Assembly: GCA_029263275.1 (NCBI GenBank)
Contig: JAJCXU010000284.1
Coordinates: forward strand, 1 to 5,930
DNA: 5,930 bases
From: Ilumatobacter sp.
GTDB taxonomy: Bacteria; Actinomycetota; Acidimicrobiia; Acidimicrobiales; Ilumatobacteraceae
Reading direction: 5' to 3'
The notes beneath the pieces were generated by a model. That model did not search any database. It worked only from the letters and a program-made list of their open reading frames with translations, and was not told where the DNA came from. Both the position numbers and the translations under genes were made by a program. Shown here piece after piece: positions 1 through 5,930 of the stretch (positions are counted from its first letter, which is position 1; each line of letters opens with the position of its first letter).

Positions 1-1
1 G

Positions 2-229
2 CGCATCGTCGAAGCCCGGAACCAGGGCTTGGCGGTCATCTTCATCACGCACAACCCGCGCCACGCATTTCCGGTTGGCAACCGATTCCTGATTCTCAAC
101 CGCGGCCGGTCGTTGGGTTCGTTCCACAAGGACGAGATCGATGTCAACGAACTGACGCGTTTGATGTCGGGTGGAGCTGAGCTCGAAGCCCTCGAGCACG
201 AACTCCATGACGCGGGCGTCGGGACTTGA
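2..229 (+). CDS. Sugar ABC transporter ATP-binding protein, C-terminal fragment (5' end outside window)
   Basis: Only the last 75 codons are present, and the reading frame is open through the left edge. The fragment begins in the helix before the last core strand of an ABC ATPase. The strand AVIFITHN (residues 11-18 of the fragment) carries the switch histidine H17 (codon 50-52) of the H-loop. It is followed by a PVGNRF and LNRGRSLG pattern and a tail with SGGAELEALEHEL. This ending is typical of the short, single-domain ATPases of CUT2-type sugar importers (FrcA-like) that pair with a periplasmic or lipoprotein binding protein and an RbsC-like permease. Walker A, the signature motif and Walker B lie upstream and cannot be checked. 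The stop codon overlaps the iolC start by 4 nt, so the transporter is probably co-translated with the catabolic genes. Inositol or a related cyclitol is the likely substrate, inferred from context only. Confidence 0.85.
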   Translation, partial: RIVEARNQGLAVIFITHNPRHAFPVGNRFLILNRGRSLGSFHKDEIDVNELTRLMSGGAELEALEHELHDAGVGT

Positions 230-1215
230 CGTCAATCGCGCCGTTCGGTCTCGATGATCTCGAGATCTTGACCTTCGGCCGCTCGTCGGTCGACATGTAT
301 CCCGAGCAGCACAACATGCCCCTTGCCGACGTCTCGACGTTCCGCAAGTCGATCGGTGGCAGTCCCACCAACGTCGCAGTAGCGGCCGCTCGGCTTGGTC
401 GCAAGGCTGCGGTCATCAACCGCGTCGGCGACGATGCGTTTGGTGCGTATGTCCGACAGGGCTTACGTGAATTCGGGGTCCATGATGAGTTCGTCTCGAC
501 TGATCCTCAGCTGCTGACCCCCGTCGTGTTCTGCGAACTGATGCCGCCCGAAGAGCCGACAATCTACTTCTACCGCGAGCCGCGTGGGCCGGACATGGAC
601 ATCTCTGTGGCGGACATGCCGATCGACGCCATCCGCTCCGCGCCGCTGTTCTGGCTGGCGGGTTCACGGTTTGCCGAAGAGCCATCGCGATCGGCCGCAA
701 TGGCTGCGCTCGAGGCGCGCGGTCGCCAGCGACACACGGTCATCGACCTCGACTATCGGCCGATGTTCTGGGACTCGCCGGAGCAAGCGGCCGAATTCAT
801 TTCGCCCTCGATCGACCACTGCACTGTGGCGGTCGGCAACAAAGACGAATGTGAGATCGCTGTGGGCACGCGCATTCCAGACGAAGCCGCAGATCGAATG
901 CTCGAGCGTGGCGTGGAAATCGCCATCGTCAAGCAGGGTGGCGATGGGGTGATGGTCGCAACAGCCGACTCGCGAACCGTCATCGACCCGATCCGCGTCC
1001 CCGTCGTGTGTGGCCTCGGGGCGGGCGACGCCTTCGGGGGCTCGTTGGCGCACGGGTTGCTCGCCGGCTGGGATCCCGCAGAGATCGTGACCCGAGCAAA
1101 TGCCGCAGGGGCGATCGTCGCTGGACGACTGATGTGCTCAGACGAGATGCCGACACCAGCAGAAATCGATCACCTGCTCGCCACCGGTGACGTCCCGGAT
1201 CGGGTGATCTCGTGA
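226..1215 (+). CDS. iolC: 5-dehydro-2-deoxygluconokinase (PfkB family)
   Basis: A 329-residue ribokinase/PfkB-fold kinase. It is expected to phosphorylate 2-deoxy-5-keto-D-gluconate with ATP to the 6-phosphate, the fifth step of inositol breakdown in the cytoplasm. The opening strand and loop ILTFGRSSVDMYP (14-26) is the IolC-type substrate-binding start. The first PfkB signature region lies at 44-58 (GGSPTNVAVAAARLG). DLDYRPMFW (174-182) is a strong IolC hallmark. GNKDECEIAVG (204-214) follows, and the second PfkB signature has GAGD at 265-268, with D268 as the predicted catalytic base. The length fits stand-alone IolC; there is no fused DUF2090 aldolase domain as in many proteobacterial IolC proteins. 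The TTG at 226 is chosen because an in-frame stop lies at 208-210 and the next in-frame TTG (268) would remove the first beta strand. No good Shine-Dalgarno sequence precedes it, so translation probably depends on termination of the upstream ATPase gene (4-nt TTGA overlap). It contains a rare TTA leucine codon at 463-465. Confidence 0.93.
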   Translation: MTSIAPFGLDDLEILTFGRSSVDMYPEQHNMPLADVSTFRKSIGGSPTNVAVAAARLGRKAAVINRVGDDAFGAYVRQGLREFGVHDEFVSTDPQLLTPVVFCELMPPEEPTIYFYREPRGPDMDISVADMPIDAIRSAPLFWLAGSRFAEEPSRSAAMAALEARGRQRHTVIDLDYRPMFWDSPEQAAEFISPSIDHCTVAVGNKDECEIAVGTRIPDEAADRMLERGVEIAIVKQGGDGVMVATADSRTVIDPIRVPVVCGLGAGDAFGGSLAHGLLAGWDPAEIVTRANAAGAIVAGRLMCSDEMPTPAEIDHLLATGDVPDRVIS

Positions 1216-2117
1216 TCATCACCGATACCCGCTGGGCAGAGCTGCTCGAGACCAGGGCAACCGACCCCGCCGCAATTGCTCGAGCGTTGGCGGCACGTTC
1301 GTCTCGTCGGCTGCTCGCTGACGACGGCAATACGTTCATCATCGCCATCGATCATCCGGCGAGGGGAATGGTCGGGGTGTCAGGTCAACCGTTCGTCATG
1401 GCCGACCGTCGCGATGTGCTCGAGCGGACCATGACCGCATTGGACAACCCGGGTGTCGATGGCGTCATGGCCACGCCCGACATCGTTGACGACCTCGCAC
1501 TGCTCGGCGCACTCGATGGCAAGGTCGCGATCGGCTCGATCAACCGAGGTGGCCTCACGGGGTCGGCCTGGGAACTCGACGATCAGCTCACCGGTCACAC
1601 GGTTCCGTCCATCGTCGAGCAGGGCCTCGATGGCGGCAAGATGCTGCTCCGCATCGACCTCGACGACGAACGGTCACGGCCCACGATCGAAGCCTGTGCC
1701 CGCTGGATCACCGAACTCGCAGCCGCCAAGAAGGTGGCGATGCTCGAACCGCTGCCGTACACCACGAACGCAGACAGCCGGGCCGTACTCGACACCGACG
1801 ACGACGCGCTCGTGAAGTGTGTGGGCGTGGCCAATGCGCTCGGTGCCTCGTCTGCGTACACCTGGCTCAAACTGCCGGCGACCGACCAGGTGGAACGCGT
1901 GATGGCGGCAACATCGCTGCCGGCGCTGATTCTCGGCGGTACCCCTGGCCCCGACCCGGCAACTGCGTTCGACGAGTGGCGTCGAGCCATGGCCGTACCC
2001 AATGTTCGCGGCCTCGTCGTGGGCCGTTCGCTGCTCTATCCCCCCGACGGTGATGTCGCGGGCGCTGTAGCGACCGCTGCCCACATCGTTCATCCACACG
2101 CACAAGGATCTCAATGA
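1212..2117 (+). CDS. Aldolase-like (beta/alpha)8-barrel protein, probable 6-phospho-5-dehydro-2-deoxygluconate aldolase
   Basis: A 301-residue protein resembling the family annotated in corynebacterial iol clusters as a Cgl0159-type barrel (recalled, not searched). Eight hydrophobic strands can be placed: FIIAIDHP (42-49), GVDGVMATPD (81-90), KVAIGSINRGG (104-114), KMLLRIDL (143-150), KVAMLEPLPY (174-183), SAYTWLKLP (214-222), ALILGGTP (238-245) and GLVVGRSLLYP (267-277). D47-H48, E179 and K220 sit at strand ends as in class I aldolases of the LacD/DeoC type, where a strand-6 lysine forms the Schiff base; K220 is therefore the candidate. The GGTP and VVGRSL loops on strands 7 and 8 would suit a phosphate site. 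Position directly after the kinase, with a GTGA overlap, suggests it splits the IolC product into DHAP and malonate semialdehyde, replacing IolJ. GTG at 1212 is preferred because the first in-frame ATG (codon 53) would delete strand 1. Fold assignment is fairly secure; the reaction is inferred. Confidence 0.82.
   Translation: MIITDTRWAELLETRATDPAAIARALAARSSRRLLADDGNTFIIAIDHPARGMVGVSGQPFVMADRRDVLERTMTALDNPGVDGVMATPDIVDDLALLGALDGKVAIGSINRGGLTGSAWELDDQLTGHTVPSIVEQGLDGGKMLLRIDLDDERSRPTIEACARWITELAAAKKVAMLEPLPYTTNADSRAVLDTDDDALVKCVGVANALGASSAYTWLKLPATDQVERVMAATSLPALILGGTPGPDPATAFDEWRRAMAVPNVRGLVVGRSLLYPPDGDVAGAVATAAHIVHPHAQGSQ
2104..2109 (+). promoter_or_regulatory. Ribosome binding site for the dehydrogenase at 2114
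   Basis: AAGGAT ends four bases before the ATG at 2114 and lies inside the last codons of the aldolase-like gene. It is the first clear Shine-Dalgarno sequence in the window. It supports the ATG at 2114 and gives this gene an initiation signal of its own in addition to the 4-nt ATGA overlap. Confidence 0.7.
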
Positions 2118-3280
2118 CCCGCAAGAAGATTGGCGTCGCCGTCATCGGCTTCGGCTGGATGGGCCAGGCCCACACGCGGTCGTACCTCCGCATCCCCACA
2201 CTGTTCCCGGAGCGCACGTACGACCCGGAACTCGTCATCATCAGTGACAATCTGCAAGAACGAGTCGACGAAGCTGTCGAGTCGTTCGGGTTCCGCGAAG
2301 GGACGACCGACTGGGCGACTGCGGTGAATCACCCCGATGTCGACGTGGTCTGCATCTGTGCACCGAACATGCTCCACGAGCCGATTGCCATCGCCGCGGC
2401 GGCGGCCGGCAAGCACGTGTTCTGCGAGAAGCCGGTGGGCGGAACGCCCGAGCAGACCGTACGCATTGAATCAGCGGCGCGTACTGCAGGCGTGATCACC
2501 GGCGTTGGTTACAACTATCGGTGGGCGCCGCTGGTCCAGTACGCGAAGCAACTCATCGCCGACGGCACGCTCGGCGACATCACCAACTACAACGGCCGCT
2601 TCTTCACTATGTACGGCTCGGACCCCATGGGTCTGCTCTCGTGGCGCTTCCAGCTCGACGGAGCTGGCCACGGCGTGTCGTCCGACATCCTCAGCCACTC
2701 GATCGACCTCGCACACATGCTGGTCGGCCCGATTGAGAAGGTGGTGGGTACGGGCCACACCTACATTCCGGATCGTCCGATCCCGACCCCCGGCGGCACG
2801 CACTATGACCTCGGTTCGCCTGATGACCCGACGGGACCCGTTGAGAACGAGGACTACTTCGGCGCAATGGTCAAGTTCGTCAACGGTGCGCGGGGCACCT
2901 TCGAAGCCAGCCGCACCATCGTCGGGCCGGAGAGCCATTGCGCATTCGAGGGCTACGGCACCCAGGGATCGCTCAAATGGAATCTCGAGACGATGAACGA
3001 GCTACAGCTCAACATCGTCGGCGATCGAGCACGCGGGTACACGACGGTGTATGCGGGGGAGCGGTACCCGTACCACGGCAACTTCGTGCCGGGCGACGCC
3101 AACTCGATCGGATCCGAGGACCTCAAGGTCATCGAGGACTTCGAGTTCCTGTCGAGCGTGGCAGCGGGTCGTCAACACGAACCAGGCTTCGCCGAGGCCA
3201 TCGACTATGTCAGCGTGCAGGCCGCTCTTCTGGAGAGCTGGGACTCTGAACGCTGGGAACCCGTCAAGCGTCTCGCTTGA
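2114..3280 (+). CDS. Gfo/Idh/MocA-family NAD(P)-dependent dehydrogenase, probably acting on an inositol isomer or derivative
   Basis: A 388-residue two-domain oxidoreductase. The N-terminal Rossmann domain has GFGWMG (12-17) and an acidic D45 after the second strand (VIISD), which usually favours NAD over NADP. The family motif EKP is at 105-107, with K106 the expected catalytic lysine. D191 and H195 (DILSH) match the Asp-x3-His pair that completes the Lys-Asp-His triad of inositol dehydrogenases. The C-terminal sheet domain contains GTFEASR (261-267) and GSLKWNLETMNELQ (285-298), typical of a large, poorly characterised subgroup around 380 residues. A Pro/Gly-rich loop (221-246) precedes NEDYF. 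It is about 45 residues longer than usual IolG and clearly divergent from the dehydrogenase at 5164, so it is not a recent duplicate. In this operon it may oxidise scyllo- or D-chiro-inositol, a methylated inositol or an inosose; the sequence does not decide which. Sugar dehydrogenase activity is the main alternative. Confidence 0.88.
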   Translation: MTRKKIGVAVIGFGWMGQAHTRSYLRIPTLFPERTYDPELVIISDNLQERVDEAVESFGFREGTTDWATAVNHPDVDVVCICAPNMLHEPIAIAAAAAGKHVFCEKPVGGTPEQTVRIESAARTAGVITGVGYNYRWAPLVQYAKQLIADGTLGDITNYNGRFFTMYGSDPMGLLSWRFQLDGAGHGVSSDILSHSIDLAHMLVGPIEKVVGTGHTYIPDRPIPTPGGTHYDLGSPDDPTGPVENEDYFGAMVKFVNGARGTFEASRTIVGPESHCAFEGYGTQGSLKWNLETMNELQLNIVGDRARGYTTVYAGERYPYHGNFVPGDANSIGSEDLKVIEDFEFLSSVAAGRQHEPGFAEAIDYVSVQAALLESWDSERWEPVKRLA

Positions 3281-3308
3281 TCACCGACCGAACGAAAGGA
3301 GTCACCAC
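3281..3308 (+). promoter_or_regulatory. Only intergenic gap, with strong ribosome binding site for iolD
   Basis: These 28 bases are the only non-coding stretch in the window. AAAGGAG at 3295-3301 is a near-perfect Shine-Dalgarno sequence seven bases before the ATG at 3309. The site fixes the iolD start and rules out a longer protein reading back into the upstream gene. The gap is too short for a typical promoter plus leader, and I see no stem-loop terminator in it. Confidence 0.85.
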
Positions 3309-5163
<1,855 letters not shown>

Positions 5164-5171
<8 letters not shown>

Positions 5172-5930
5172 GAACCCTGTTCGATTTGCCGTCCTTGGCT
5201 GCGGCCGTATCGGCAAGATGCATGCCGAGATGCTCGCTCGCCAGGTGCCCGGCGCAACGGTGAGCGTCGTCTACGACGTGGTCGATGAAGCGGCGCGTGC
5301 GCTCGCCAACGACCTGGGGGCGCGTGTGGCGCCTTCCCTCGACGACGCGGTGAGCGCTGTCGGCGTTGACGCGGTGGCAATCTGCACCAGCACCGACACG
5401 CATGTCGACGCCATGGTCGCCGCAGCGACGGCAGGTCGGGCGATCTTCTGTGAAAAGCCGATCTCGCTCAACATCGCCGAGGTCGACCGCGGCCTGGCGG
5501 CAGTCGAGGCCGCAGGAGTCAAGCTCCAGATCGGTTTCAACCGTCGATTCGACCCGAGCCACAAGGCCGTCGCCGACGCGGTACGCCACGGTGCTGTTGG
5601 CGACGTGCACCTGTGCAACATCACCAGCCGCGATCCCGGACCTCCTCCGATCGAATACATCGCGGTGTCCGGAGGCATGTTCAACGACATGACCATTCAC
5701 GACTTCGACATGGCCCGATATGTCACCGGCAGCGACGTCGTCGAGGTGTACGCCAAGGGGGCCGTCCGCGTCGATCCGGCAATCGGTGCAGCAGGCGACA
5801 TCGACACCGGCGTGTTGCTGCTGACGCATGCGAACGGTGCGCTGACCACCATCGACAACAGCAGACGCGCGGCCTATGGCTATGACCAGCGAGTCGAGGC
5901 GTTCGGCAGTCTCGGCAAGGCTGCATCTGA
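5164..5930 (+). CDS. iolG: Inositol 2-dehydrogenase, N-terminal 255 residues (3' end outside window)
   Basis: A Gfo/Idh/MocA-family enzyme expected to oxidise myo-inositol to scyllo-inosose with NAD, the first step of the pathway. The Rossmann motif GCGRIG is at 12-17. D38 at the end of strand 2 (VVYD) fits NAD preference. EKP is at 97-99 and GFNRRFDPSH at 124-133. D175 and H179 (NDMTIHDFD) correspond to the Asp and His of the catalytic triad known from Bacillus subtilis IolG (K97, D172, H176), with K98 as the lysine. NSRRAAYGYDQRVEAFGS (232-249) is a very characteristic inositol-dehydrogenase stretch. About 80-90 C-terminal residues should lie beyond the window. The frame is open at the right edge: the TGA that seems to end the sequence (5928-5930) is out of frame. 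The GTG start overlaps the end of iolD by 8 nt. A paralogue acting on scyllo-inositol or on another inositol isomer cannot be excluded. Confidence 0.92.

Noticed and set aside
256..267. Perfect 12-bp palindrome GATCTCGAGATC near the start of iolC, considered as an operator
   Set aside because: It lies within the coding sequence for the first beta strand, no second copy or promoter-like sequence is nearby, and GATC/CTCGAG words are common in this high-GC coding DNA.
3051..3308. Upstream extension of the iolD reading frame by 86 codons
   Set aside because: It would overlap the conserved C-terminal part of the dehydrogenase ending at 3280, its residues do not resemble IolD, and a strong Shine-Dalgarno sequence with correct spacing marks ATG 3309 as the start.
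5928..5930. Apparent TGA stop at the right edge ending the iolG gene
   Set aside because: It is out of frame with the gene starting at 5164, whose last complete codon ends at 5928; the protein is also about 80-90 residues short of normal IolG length, so the gene continues beyond the window.

Overview
The window is the middle of an inositol-catabolism (iol) operon from a high-GC bacterium. All recognised genes lie on the + strand and are packed almost without gaps. Protein similarity recalled from memory, the GTG and TTG starts, and above all the aldolase-like gene between iolC and the dehydrogenase point to Actinomycetota. A lineage such as Acidimicrobiia is possible, but this placement is an inference and was not tested.

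Layout: (1) 2-229, the C-terminal end of a sugar ABC-transporter ATPase of the single-domain FrcA-like type, cut by the window start. (2) 226-1215, iolC, 5-dehydro-2-deoxygluconokinase. (3) 1212-2117, a (beta/alpha)8-barrel aldolase-like protein of the kind found in actinobacterial iol clusters. (4) 2114-3280, a 388-residue Gfo/Idh/MocA-family dehydrogenase of unknown substrate. (5) 3309-5171, iolD, the thiamine-diphosphate-dependent trihydroxycyclohexane-1,2-dione hydrolase. (6) 5164 to the window end, an iolG-type inositol 2-dehydrogenase, cut by the window end. The first three junctions are 4-nt stop/start overlaps (TTGA, GTGA, ATGA), the iolD/iolG junction is an 8-nt overlap, and the only gap is 28 bp, in front of iolD. 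I see no internal promoter, terminator, RNA gene, mobile element or repeat array.

How the genes work together: the ATPase would power uptake of the cyclitol. IolG oxidises myo-inositol to scyllo-inosose. IolE (not in the window) dehydrates it, and IolD opens the ring to 5-deoxyglucuronate. IolB (not in the window) isomerises this, and IolC phosphorylates the product. The barrel protein is the best candidate for splitting the resulting phosphate ester into DHAP and malonate semialdehyde, in place of the Bacillus enzyme IolJ. The extra dehydrogenase probably brings a second inositol isomer or derivative into the route. iolE, iolB, iolA and any regulator must lie outside the window or elsewhere.

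Novelty: most of the window is a recognisable pathway. The points worth a second look are the uncharacterised aldolase candidate with a possible Schiff-base lysine, the second dehydrogenase, and the translational coupling with graded ribosome-binding strength.
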